A DNA stretch of 64,000 nt. Origin: Mycolicibacterium neoaurum VKM Ac-1815D. Its GTDB lineage: Bacteria; Actinomycetota; Actinomycetes; Mycobacteriales; Mycobacteriaceae. The position numbers were made by a program, and so were the translations under genes. A model generated the notes under the pieces. The model was not told the origin of the DNA and made no database searches. It was given only the letters and a program-made list of their open reading frames with translations. The stretch covers positions 4,340,001 to 4,404,000 of the forward strand of contig NC_023036.2 in NCBI RefSeq assembly GCF_000317305.3, given 5' to 3'. Of the stretch, positions 43,309 to 50,514 are shown one piece after another; position 1 is the stretch's first letter; each line of letters starts with the position of its first letter.

Positions 43309-43415
43309 GCGCGATCCGCCTTCGGCTGCTCGCTGGGTGTCATGCGCAAGCCCACCTTCGGCTGCTCGCTGGGTGTCATGTGCAATCTCGCGTTCGGCTG
43401 CTCGCTGTACGTCAT
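43305..43415 (-). CDS. 36-codon mini-ORF of three 12-residue repeats linking folP2 and gpgS
   Basis: Fills the folP2-gpgS gap exactly. Its ATG (43415) overlaps the folP2 stop (ATGA) and its TGA (43307-43305) overlaps the gpgS ATG (ATGA). It reads as three 12-residue repeats, MTYSEQPNARLH, MTPSEQPKVGLR and MTPSEQPKADRA; each starts with ATG (43415, 43379, 43343) at 36-bp spacing. The spacing from the third ATG to the gpgS ATG is 35 bp, so the reading frame ends and gpgS begins. No similarity to a known peptide. It could be a translated coupling element, or an expansion of the gpgS initiation region without peptide function. Confidence 0.55.
   Translation of the reverse strand: MTYSEQPNARLHMTPSEQPKVGLRMTPSEQPKADRA
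43308..43415 (-). repeat. 36-bp tandem repeat, three copies, upstream of gpgS
   Basis: Units start at ATG 43415, 43379 and 43343 (minus strand). All contain AGCGAGCAGCCGAA and end in a purine-rich stretch before the next ATG. Copies two and three are the most alike. There are no spacers, so this is not a CRISPR array. Confidence 0.85.
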
Positions 43416-44287
43416 GCCAGTCCCCTCACCGTGCGCGTCGGCGGACGCGATCCCTGTATCGACGCGACCATCTCCAGTACGCGTCGAGTGGGGCCGACCT
43501 CGTGCACCCGGAACATGGCGGCTCCGTCGGCGGCGGCCAAGGCCGTCGCCGCCAGCGTGCCCTCCAGGCGTTCGGTCAGTCCCACACCCAGAGTCTCCCC
43601 GACAAAATCCTTGTTGCTCAGGGCCATCAGGACCGGCCATCCCGTGTTTACAAGATCTTTTACGTGGCGCAACAAACTAAGACCGTGATGAGTGTTTTTC
43701 CCGAAATCGTGGGTCGGATCGATCAAGATCCGATCTCTGGCGACACCGATCGCCTGCGCCCGTTCGGCCGCGGCGGTCACCTCGGCGATGACATCGTCGA
43801 CCACACCGCGCTCGGTGACGCCGTAGTGGACCCGGAACGGCCGGGTGCGCGGAACCGCGCCACCGGTGTGTGAGCAGACCAGCCCGGCGTCGAACTCGGC
43901 GGCGACCTCGGGCAGGCCCGGATCGGCACCGGCCCAGGTGTCGTTGATCAGGTCGGCGCCCGCCGCACAGGCCTGTTTGGCCACCGCGGCACGCCAGGTA
44001 TCGACACTGATCAGCTGATCGGGGTAGGTACCGCGCAGCCATTCGATGAACGGCACGACCCTGGCGATCTCCTCGTCCGCATCGACGGTCTGACCGGGCC
44101 CGGCCTTGACCCCGCCGATATCGATGATGTCGGCGCCATCGGCGATCTTGCGGTGGGTGGCCTCCTTGGCCGCCTCGTCGGAGAAGGTGGCCCCGCGGTC
44201 GTAGAAGGAGTCGGGTGTGCGGTTGACGATCGCCATGATCAGGGCCCGGTCACCGGCGACCGGGCGGCCGAGGAAGGTCCGCTGCAC
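43412..44287 (-). CDS. folP2: Dihydropteroate synthase homologue FolP2
   Basis: 291 aa TIM-barrel protein of the dihydropteroate synthase family. Landmarks: IMAIVNRTPDSFYDRGATF, ADIIDIGGVKAGPGQ, ISVDTWRAAVAKQA, LINDTWAGADP and ILIDPTHDFGKNTHHGL. The pattern follows FolP2 (Rv1207, 318 aa), which in M. tuberculosis/M. leprae does not show normal sulfone-sensitive DHPS activity; the authentic enzyme is folP1. So a role other than folate synthesis is likely, and its lasting linkage to gpgS suggests a part in methylglucose lipopolysaccharide synthesis or regulation. Starts at GTG 44287 with a leaderless -10 box. Confidence 0.9.
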   Translation of the reverse strand: MQRTFLGRPVAGDRALIMAIVNRTPDSFYDRGATFSDEAAKEATHRKIADGADIIDIGGVKAGPGQTVDADEEIARVVPFIEWLRGTYPDQLISVDTWRAAVAKQACAAGADLINDTWAGADPGLPEVAAEFDAGLVCSHTGGAVPRTRPFRVHYGVTERGVVDDVIAEVTAAAERAQAIGVARDRILIDPTHDFGKNTHHGLSLLRHVKDLVNTGWPVLMALSNKDFVGETLGVGLTERLEGTLAATALAAADGAAMFRVHEVGPTRRVLEMVASIQGSRPPTRTVRGLA

Positions 44288-44293
44288 ACGACC

Positions 44294-44299
44294 AGGCTA
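44294..44299 (-). promoter_or_regulatory. -10 box (TAGCCT) of folP2, leaderless type
   Basis: TAGCCT on the minus strand ends 6 nt before GTG 44287. It would drive folP2, the mini-ORF, gpgS and probably the DivIVA-like gene and tagA. Confidence 0.5.
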
Positions 44300-44338
44300 G
44301 CCGTGCGCGAGGACTGCCCCCGGCGCGCGCCGAATCAC

Positions 44339-46111
44339 CTACTTGGGACGCTTGCCCTCGACGACCTCGTCGACGTACTCGGGGTAGAACGGCACGTAAC
44401 CCTCGTCCTTGCCGGCCAGCACGTACAGCGGGTCCTCGACCTCCTCGCCGTAGCCCTGTTTGCGTAGCTCGACCTTCTGGCTCTTGAACGTCGAGGTGTG
44501 CGCCAACTCCTTGACGAGCCGGACGAACAGCGGCACGGCGTACCCCGGCAGGTGCGCGTAGACCGATTTGGCCAGCGCCGCGCCGTCGAATTCCTGGCCG
44601 TCCTTGAGCTGCAGCGCCACCATGCCCGCGCGCCCGCCGGCCCCGGGCACCTCGACGCCGAAGACGGTTGCCTCCTCGACCTGGCTGTCGGCCGAGATGG
44701 CGGCCTCCACCTCGGTGGTGGCGACGTTCTCGCCCTTCCAGCGGAAGGTGTCCCCGAGCCGGTCGGCGAAGGCGGCGTGGCCGAATCCCTGCGCGCGCAT
44801 CAGATCGCCGGTGTTGAACCACACGTCGCCGTCCTTGAACGCGTCGCGGACCAGCTTCTTCTCCGAGGCGGACTTGTCGGTGTAACCGTCGAACGGCTGG
44901 AAACTGCTGACCTTGGACAGCAGCAGACCCGGCTGGCCGCGCTTGACCTTGCGCAGCCGCCCGTCGGGGCCCCTGGCGGGTTCGCCGGATTCCAGGTCGT
45001 ATTCGACGTAGGCCACCGGGCTGGGGCAGATACCGGTGGACTTGGACACGTTGAAGACGTTGACGAAGGCGGTGTTGCCCTCGCTGGCCGCGTAGAACTC
45101 GCAGACCCGCGGAATGCCGAACCGCTCGACGAACTGGTCCCAGATGGCCGGCCGCAACCCGTTGCCGACGATGACGCGCACCTTGTGCGCCCGGTCGGTG
45201 GGCTTGGGCGGCTGGTTGAGCAGATATCCGCAGATCTCGCCGATGTAGACGAACGCGGTGGCGTCGAACCGGATGACGTCATCCCAGAAGCGTGATGCCG
45301 AGAACGACTTGCCAAGGGCCAGTGCGGCTCCCGCGTTCAGCACCGAACCGACCGAGACCGTCAGCGCATTGTTGTGATAGAGCGGCAGGCAGCAGTACAG
45401 GGTGTCGCTGCTGTTGAGCCGCAGCCCCAGTCCGCCGAAGCCGGCCAACGCGCGCAGCCAGCGGTAGTGCGTCATGACGCTGGCCTTGGGCATACCGGTC
45501 GTGCCGGAGGTGAAGATGTAGAAAGCCTTGTCCCCGGCCAGCACCGCGGCGGTGGTCGCCGGATTGGTGGTGGGCGCGGTGGTGGCGGCCTGGCGCATCT
45601 CCTCCAGAGTGGTCAGACCGGTTGTCTGAACCCCACTCTCGGTGATCGGTTCGACGAGATCGGACTCGGCGATGATCGCCTTGGCGTTCAGCAGACCGAT
45701 GCTGTGCGCCAGCACGTTGCCGCGCTGGTGGTAGTTCAGCATGCCCGCGGTGGCACCGCACTTGACCGTCGCCAGCATCAACAGCACCGAGTCGGGCGAG
45801 TTGCGCAGCATGATGCCGACCACGTCGCCGTGGCCGACACCCTTGGCCGCCAGCACCGCCGCGTATCGGTTGACCGTCTCGTTGGCCTTGCGATAGGTGA
45901 TCTGCTGATCGTCGAATTTCAGGAACACCCTGTCGCCGTACTGTGCGGCGCGTTCCTGGAACACCTTGCCGATGGACGTCTTGGCCGAAGGCCGGGCACT
46001 CATGCCGGTCAGGACGCCGCGGGCAATGGCAGGCGCATCGCGGAGGAAGCCTGGGAGTTTGGTGGCGATTTCCAGCAGTCCCACGCTGGTGCGCGTCGTG
46101 TCGTCACTCAT
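44339..46111 (-). CDS. fadD6: Very-long-chain fatty acid-CoA ligase / fatty acid transport protein FadD6
   Basis: 590 aa acyl-CoA synthetase of the FATP (fatty acid transport) subgroup. AMP-binding P-loop YIFTSGTTGMPKASVMTH, CLPLYHNNALTVSVG, EFYAASEGN, FNTGDLMRAQGFGHAAFADRLGDTFRWKGENVATTEVE in landmark pieces (NTGDLM, DRLGDTFRWKGENV). It activates imported fatty acids with ATP and CoA. ATG 46111 is chosen over GTG 46117 because a -10 box TAAGGT ends 6 nt before it. The -10 overlaps the stop codon of the upstream LOG gene. Rv1206 is 597 aa. Confidence 0.94.
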   Translation of the reverse strand: MSDDTTRTSVGLLEIATKLPGFLRDAPAIARGVLTGMSARPSAKTSIGKVFQERAAQYGDRVFLKFDDQQITYRKANETVNRYAAVLAAKGVGHGDVVGIMLRNSPDSVLLMLATVKCGATAGMLNYHQRGNVLAHSIGLLNAKAIIAESDLVEPITESGVQTTGLTTLEEMRQAATTAPTTNPATTAAVLAGDKAFYIFTSGTTGMPKASVMTHYRWLRALAGFGGLGLRLNSSDTLYCCLPLYHNNALTVSVGSVLNAGAALALGKSFSASRFWDDVIRFDATAFVYIGEICGYLLNQPPKPTDRAHKVRVIVGNGLRPAIWDQFVERFGIPRVCEFYAASEGNTAFVNVFNVSKSTGICPSPVAYVEYDLESGEPARGPDGRLRKVKRGQPGLLLSKVSSFQPFDGYTDKSASEKKLVRDAFKDGDVWFNTGDLMRAQGFGHAAFADRLGDTFRWKGENVATTEVEAAISADSQVEEATVFGVEVPGAGGRAGMVALQLKDGQEFDGAALAKSVYAHLPGYAVPLFVRLVKELAHTSTFKSQKVELRKQGYGEEVEDPLYVLAGKDEGYVPFYPEYVDEVVEGKRPK

Positions 46112-46117
46112 GACCAC

Positions 46118-46123
46118 ACCTTA
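46118..46123 (-). promoter_or_regulatory. -10 box (TAAGGT) of fadD6 embedded in the LOG gene stop
   Basis: TAAGGT on the minus strand ends 6 nt before ATG 46111; its first three bases are the TAA stop of the upstream gene. Confidence 0.5.
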
Positions 46124-46675
46124 GTGATTCGGGCTACATGCGCTGAGAGCCGTCTCAACATCGGCGGTGACCACCAATCGGTCCAGCGCACCTTCGCTGA
46201 CGTAACCGGTCGCGACAAGGCCGCGCAGCCAGGTCAGCAAACCGTCGTAGTGGCCGAACGGGTCGAGCATGATGATGGGCTTGTCGTGCATGCCCAGGTA
46301 GCCGGCCGTCCATGCCTCGAAGAACTCCTCGAGCGTGCCGATCCCGCCGGGCAGCGCGATGAAGGCATCGGCACGCTCCTCCATGACCTGCTTGCGTTCC
46401 CGCATGGTGTCGGTCACGACCAGTTCGTCGGCGTCGACGTCGGCAAGTTCGCGGTGGACGAGCGCCTTCGGGATGACCCCGATGGTGGCTCCGTTGTGCT
46501 GGCGGGCACCGTCGGCGACGGCGCCCATCGCCGAGACGTTGCCGCCACCGGAGACCAGGGTCCAGCCCCGGTCGGCGATGGACCGTCCGACCTCGCCGGC
46601 GAGTTTGAGCAGTTCGGGATGGGTGGGGCCGGATGCGCAGTACACGCAGACGGCCCAGGGGCGGGTTTCGGGCAC
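46121..46675 (-). CDS. LOG-family cytokinin riboside 5'-monophosphate phosphoribohydrolase
   Basis: 184 aa Rossmann-type nucleotide hydrolase. Family motifs GGGNVSAMGAVADGA, MRERKQVMEERADAFIALPGGIGTLEEFFE (landmarks MRERK and PGGIGTLEE) are intact. LOG proteins release free cytokinin-type bases from nucleotide monophosphates; Rv1205 in M. tuberculosis is a functional LOG involved in cytokinin turnover, where proteasome-deficient mutants accumulate it. The start GTG 46675 is supported by a -10 box TACGTT 6 nt before it and gives near-Rv1205 length (187); ATG 46717 would add 14 basic residues. Confidence 0.88.
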   Translation of the reverse strand: MPETRPWAVCVYCASGPTHPELLKLAGEVGRSIADRGWTLVSGGGNVSAMGAVADGARQHNGATIGVIPKALVHRELADVDADELVVTDTMRERKQVMEERADAFIALPGGIGTLEEFFEAWTAGYLGMHDKPIIMLDPFGHYDGLLTWLRGLVATGYVSEGALDRLVVTADVETALSACSPNH

Positions 46676-46681
46676 GGGTAG

Positions 46682-46687
46682 AACGTA
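46682..46687 (-). promoter_or_regulatory. -10 box (TACGTT) of the LOG gene, leaderless type
   Basis: TACGTT on the minus strand ends 6 nt before GTG 46675 and decides the start of this gene. Confidence 0.5.
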
Positions 46688-46723
46688 CCGACGGTTTCGC
46701 CGAGGTTCCATCGACATTCGCCC

Positions 46724-46729
46724 TAGACT
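46724..46729 (+). promoter_or_regulatory. -10 box (TAGACT), leaderless type
   Basis: TAGACT ends 6 nt before GTG 46736 of the TPR-like protein. Confidence 0.5.
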
Positions 46730-46735
46730 GCGGCT

Positions 46736-47956
46736 GTGCCGGATCTGGTCGACGCTGCCGCTGCGGCGCTGGCCCGTGGTGACCTGGCCGTTGCGGAGGA
46801 ACAGGCGCGCAGCGCGCTGGCCGACGGCACGTCGTTACCCGCCCTGTTGATCCTGGCCCAGGCGCTGGCCTGGCAGGGCCGCGGCACCGATGCCGACACG
46901 GTCTTGGCGCGGGTGGATCCCGCTGGTCTCGGCGACGCAGACCTCATCGCGTGGGCGCTGCCGCGGGCGGCCAATCAGTTCTGGATGCTCGACCAGCCAG
47001 AACGAGCAACGGCATTCCTGCGGGCGATCCGTGGCCGGCTGTCTTCGGCGGTGACGATCGATGCGTTGCTGTGCACGTTCGCGATGAACGCCGGTAGCCC
47101 ACAGCGGGCGCTGGACATCGCCGAGTCGGTGCTGTCCTGCGACCACGCCGAGGATCGTGCGGTCGGCTGGGCCGCGGCGGCCGCCGGGCTGTCTGCGGCC
47201 AGGATGGGCCGGTTCGACCAGGTCGATGGACTGGCCGCCCGGGCTGGCGCGGCCGGGCACCCCGGAGTGCTGCGCTTCACCTCGACCTATGGCCAGATCA
47301 CCGCGCGGCTGCTGACCGGTGACATCGGTGCCGCCGACGACGTGGCCGACGGGCTGGTCTGCGATACCGGGCCGTCGCGGGCGATCGCGCTGGTGCTGCG
47401 CGCCGATATCGCACTGGCACGCGGGGTGCTCGATGAGGCGGTCGAGGCGTTGCGGGAAGCGGCGCCGGCGCTGTCGACGACCGGATACTCGTGGGGGCAG
47501 CTGGCGTGGATGTTGTTGGCGCAGGCGCACGCTCAGCAGGGGCGGGCGGTCGACGCCGCCAAGGCCCTGTCGCGGGCAGAGTCCCGGCACGGTTTGAAGT
47601 CCATGCTGTTCGCCCCGGAGTTGGCGCTCGCCAAGGCCTGGACGGCGGCGGCCCGACGGGATCAGCCGGGCGCGGTGCGGGCCGCCCGCGAGGCGGCGCG
47701 CGCGGCGTTGCGCGGCGGGCAACACGCGGTGGCGTTGCGGGCGCTGCACGATGCGGTCCGTCTCGGTGACACCCGCGCCGCCGAGGCGGTCGCCGGTGTG
47801 TCGTGTGAATGTGTGTTCGGCAGGCTGACCGCCGAGCATGCGCAGGCGCTGTCGTCAGGCGATATCGCCGGACTCGAATCTGTGGCCGCGCGGTGGGATG
47901 GCCTGGGCTGGGGTGCGGCCGCCCGCGACGCGGCGCGGCAGGCCGGTCGGAGCTGA
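46736..47956 (+). CDS. TPR-like helical repeat protein (Rv1204c-like, MalT/LuxR C-terminal type)
   Basis: 406 aa built almost wholly of alpha-helical pairs with TPR spacing (AAAALARGDLAVAEEQARSALAD, ATAFLRAIRGRLSSAVTIDALL and so on). The sequence type is that of the helical repeat region of large MalT/LuxR-like regulators, but neither the N-terminal P-loop ATPase nor a C-terminal HTH is visible. No signal peptide. Rv1204c at this position is longer (about 562 aa), so this copy may be a shortened version. It probably works as a protein-interaction scaffold. It precedes an EspC-like type VII substrate by 68 bp and may be co-regulated with it. Function unknown. Confidence 0.75.
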   Translation: MPDLVDAAAAALARGDLAVAEEQARSALADGTSLPALLILAQALAWQGRGTDADTVLARVDPAGLGDADLIAWALPRAANQFWMLDQPERATAFLRAIRGRLSSAVTIDALLCTFAMNAGSPQRALDIAESVLSCDHAEDRAVGWAAAAAGLSAARMGRFDQVDGLAARAGAAGHPGVLRFTSTYGQITARLLTGDIGAADDVADGLVCDTGPSRAIALVLRADIALARGVLDEAVEALREAAPALSTTGYSWGQLAWMLLAQAHAQQGRAVDAAKALSRAESRHGLKSMLFAPELALAKAWTAAARRDQPGAVRAAREAARAALRGGQHAVALRALHDAVRLGDTRAAEAVAGVSCECVFGRLTAEHAQALSSGDIAGLESVAARWDGLGWGAAARDAARQAGRS

Positions 47957-47991
47957 CCAGATTCGTGCAGCTCACCGCCGTGGTGCCGCCA

Positions 47992-47997
47992 TAGAAT
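47992..47997 (+). promoter_or_regulatory. -10 box (TAGAAT) of the EspC-like gene
   Basis: TAGAAT lies 27 nt before ATG 48025, leaving room for a short leader with GGGGG as ribosome-binding site. Confidence 0.45.
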
Positions 47998-48024
47998 TAT
48001 GGCGATATCGAACGGGGGCCGCTC

Positions 48025-48807
48025 ATGACCGATCAGTTTTCCGTCCAGACCGACGGGGTGCGTAACTATGCGCAGACGCATTCGGACGTCAACTCGGGGC
48101 TGGTCGGGCTGCCCGCTCTCGACGGCACCGGCCTGAACAACAGCCACGGCGCCATCGCGGCGTCGGTCAGCACCGCGTTGGGAACGGCACTGAGCGGGCG
48201 CGGCGGTGCCATGGGCGCCACTTCCACCTCGGCATCGACGATCTCGGATCTGTTGCAGCAGGCGGCCAGGGCCTACGCCGGTGGCGACAAGGAAGGCGGC
48301 CGACGATTGCGGGCAGCCGCCGACGCATTGGACGGCGGGCAGCCCGGTGCCGGCGGGGCGGGTGCCGCCGGCGCGGCGGGCGCCGGTGGGGCCGACGCGA
48401 TGGGCCAGATGGGCCAGATCATGGGTCAGGTCGGCCAGCAGGTCGGCCAGCTCGCCCAGTCCGTCACCGCACCGTTGCAGGGCCTGGCCCAAGGGTTGCA
48501 ACAGGTTCCGCAGCAGATCATGCAGGGTGTCCAGCAGGCCGTCCAGGCGGCCGGCGGTGCCGGTGCCTCGGGTGCTGCCGGCGGCGCGGGCGTGAAACTA
48601 CCGTCCGGCGACGAATTGAAGGACGCAGAGAAGGCCGTCGCCGAGAAGGCCGATACGGCCCAGGAGACCGATCGGGCCGAACGCGGTGAGACCGGCGAGC
48701 GCACCGAAGCCACCGACGCGCAGGGCGGGCAGGACGGTTCCGGGCGGGCGCCGGTGGAGGCCCCCGCCCCGGCGCAGCCCGCGCCGACGCGTCCCCAGGT
48801 GGATTAG
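48025..48807 (+). CDS. EspC-like type VII secretion substrate
   Basis: 260 aa. The N-terminal ~95 residues match the ESX-associated EspC/DUF2580 type: a helix-turn-helix hairpin with AATSTSASTISDLL and the secretion tag YxxxD/E seen as YAGGD (Tyr84, Asp88), with a WXG-like turn replaced by GLPALDG. The middle is Ala/Gly/Gln-rich (MGQMGQIMGQVGQQVGQLAQ) and probably a long helix; the C-terminus is acidic then proline-rich (APAPAQPAPTRPQVD). It should be exported by a type VII (ESX) system, but no esx, ecc or esp partner is in the window. Probably related to Rv1203c by position. It converges on the ABC-F gene, 12 bp apart. Confidence 0.72.
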   Translation: MTDQFSVQTDGVRNYAQTHSDVNSGLVGLPALDGTGLNNSHGAIAASVSTALGTALSGRGGAMGATSTSASTISDLLQQAARAYAGGDKEGGRRLRAAADALDGGQPGAGGAGAAGAAGAGGADAMGQMGQIMGQVGQQVGQLAQSVTAPLQGLAQGLQQVPQQIMQGVQQAVQAAGGAGASGAAGGAGVKLPSGDELKDAEKAVAEKADTAQETDRAERGETGERTEATDAQGGQDGSGRAPVEAPAPAQPAPTRPQVD

Positions 48808-48819
48808 GCCGGCCGTCGA

Positions 48820-50406
48820 CTACGTCGCCAACACCCCGTCAGCCAGCCGCAACCACCGCTGGATGCCGATGTTGTCCAGGAAGGTCCGGTCGTGGCTGAC
48901 CACGACGAAGGCGCCGCGGTAGGCGTTCAGGGCGGACTCCAGCTGCGCGACGCTGGCCAGATCGAGATTGTTGGTCGGCTCGTCGAGCAGCAATAGCTGG
49001 GGCGCGGGCTCGGCGAACAGCACACACGCCAGGGTTGCCCGCAGCCGCTCGCCACCGGACAGCGCGGCGATCGGCAGGTCGATGCGGTCACCCCGGAACA
49101 GGAACTGCGCCAACAGGTGCCGCCGCCGGGTGATCGACAGACCGGGCGCGGAGACCGCCAGACTGTCGGCCACCGTGGCCCGCTCCTCGAGGAGGTCCAG
49201 ACGCTGGGACAGGTAGGCGATCCGTCCGTCGCCACGCTGCACGACGCCGCCACCGGGTTCGAGATCACCGGCGATGATGCGCAGCAACGTCGACTTTCCG
49301 GCCCCGTTGCCACCGGTCAGTGCGATGCGCTCCGGGCCACGGATGTCCAGATCGATATCCGCGAAAACCCTTGACGACAAGCCGGTTCCGCTGAAAAACA
49401 CCCGGCCGGCGGCTACCTCGGTCTCCGGCAGATCGAGGGCGACCAGGTCATCCTCACGCAAGGCACGCTCGGCATCGTCGAGGCGACTTCGGGCGTCGCC
49501 GATGCGCCGTGCGTGCACATCGTCGGCCTTGGCCGCGGACTGCTGGGCATCCCTTTTCAACTTGCCCGCAACAATTTTCGGCAGGCCGGCATCCTTGAGA
49601 TTGCGTTTGGCGGTGGATGCCCGCTTGTCGGCGCGTTCCCTGGCCTGCTGCATCTGCTGCTTCTGCCGTTTGAGCTCCTGTTCGGCATTGCGGATGTTGT
49701 TCTCGGCCAATTCCTGTGCCGACTGCACCGCGATCTGGTAGTCGGTGAAACCGCCACCGAAGTGCGACACCTCACCGTTCCGCAGTTCGGCGATACCGTC
49801 CATCCGGTCCAGCAGCACCCGGTCGTGACTCACCACGAGCAGGCATCCGCCGAAATCGTCGAGAGCCGCGTAGAGACGTTGCCGCGCATCGATATCCAGA
49901 TTGTTGGTGGGTTCGTCGAGCAACAGCACATCAGGGTGGCGCAGCAGCTGCGCGGTCAGCCCGAGTGAGACCACCTGCCCACCGGAGAGTGTGGACAGCG
50001 GCCGGTCCAGCTCCAGGTCCGCAAGGCCGAGCCGGTCGAGCTGGGCGCGCGACCGTTCGGCGATGTCCCAGTCGTCACCGATCGCGGCGAACACCTGCTC
50101 GCTCGCATCGCCTGCGGCCAGCGCATCCAGCGCCGTCAGCACCGCGGTGATGCCGAGGACGTCGGACACCGTGTGCCGGGCCAGGAATGGCAGATTCTGC
50201 GGCAGGTAGCCGAGCACCCCGTCGACCGTGAGGCTGCCGGCGGTCGGTGTCAGTTCTCCGGCGATGAGCCGCAACAGGGTGGTCTTGCCCGCGCCGTTGG
50301 GCGCGACGAGGCCGGTACGGCCACGGCCGAACGCAGACGACAGCTCGTCGAACACGACGGTGCCATCGGGCCAGTTGAACGAAAGATGGGACAGCACAAT
50401 AGACAT
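48820..50406 (-). CDS. ABC-F family ATPase (ribosome-associated), with attenuation-type leader
   Basis: 528 aa with two ABC domains and no transmembrane segment. Walker A: APNGAGKTT and GGNGAGKST; signatures LSGGQ and LSGGE; Walker B LLLLDEPTNNLD in both halves; switch histidines in VSHDR in both. The charged inter-domain linker (about residues 230-320, helical, Arg/Lys-rich) is the segment that reaches the ribosomal peptidyl-transferase centre in antibiotic-resistance ABC-F proteins. No ABC-F gene is expected between dapE and Rv1203c in M. tuberculosis, so it is accessory. SD GGAG (50414-50417) is 7 nt before ATG 50406. The 108-bp leader encodes a short peptide; see that entry. Likely role: protecting ribosomes from an antibiotic or relieving stalling. 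Confidence 0.9.
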   Translation of the reverse strand: MSIVLSHLSFNWPDGTVVFDELSSAFGRGRTGLVAPNGAGKTTLLRLIAGELTPTAGSLTVDGVLGYLPQNLPFLARHTVSDVLGITAVLTALDALAAGDASEQVFAAIGDDWDIAERSRAQLDRLGLADLELDRPLSTLSGGQVVSLGLTAQLLRHPDVLLLDEPTNNLDIDARQRLYAALDDFGGCLLVVSHDRVLLDRMDGIAELRNGEVSHFGGGFTDYQIAVQSAQELAENNIRNAEQELKRQKQQMQQARERADKRASTAKRNLKDAGLPKIVAGKLKRDAQQSAAKADDVHARRIGDARSRLDDAERALREDDLVALDLPETEVAAGRVFFSGTGLSSRVFADIDLDIRGPERIALTGGNGAGKSTLLRIIAGDLEPGGGVVQRGDGRIAYLSQRLDLLEERATVADSLAVSAPGLSITRRRHLLAQFLFRGDRIDLPIAALSGGERLRATLACVLFAEPAPQLLLLDEPTNNLDLASVAQLESALNAYRGAFVVVSHDRTFLDNIGIQRWLRLADGVLAT

Positions 50407-50413
50407 GCGGGAA

Positions 50414-50510
50414 CTCCACGGAGACGAAGAGGATGGTGGACGACAGCAGAAATCTCGGGGACTTACCCGGAGATGTCGTCGATTCCCAGCACGAAAATCA
50501 TGCTACCCAT
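50414..50510 (-). promoter_or_regulatory. Leader region of the ABC-F gene: leader ORF, hairpin and sequestered SD
   Basis: Leader ORF at 50510-50463; hairpin ATCTCCGGG-TAAGT-CCCCGAGAT (50474-50452) whose loop holds the leader stop codon and whose stem is complete apart from one C-C mismatch; and the ABC-F SD GGAG (50417-50414) directly preceded by CTCC (50423-50420), with which it could pair. This is the arrangement of translation-attenuation leaders, though the details are inference. Confidence 0.45.
50463..50510 (-). CDS. Leader peptide upstream of the ABC-F gene
   Basis: 15 codons: MGSMIFVLGIDDISG, then TAA. It starts 4 nt after the dapE stop and ends 56 nt before the ABC-F ATG. The segment IFVLGI resembles the IFVI stalling core of the Erm-type macrolide leader ErmCL, in position and chemistry only. 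A second ATG at residue 4 could also start it. Too short for statistics; the support is its position, hydrophobic content and overlap with the hairpin. No SD is obvious upstream; it may be translated by reinitiation after dapE. Confidence 0.45.
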   Translation of the reverse strand: MGSMIFVLGIDDISG

Positions 50511-50514
50511 CGGG

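Noticed and set aside
43305..43415. Possible CRISPR array (36-bp repeats)
   Set aside because: The repeats are directly adjacent, without spacers, and there are no cas genes. The period matches a coding repeat.
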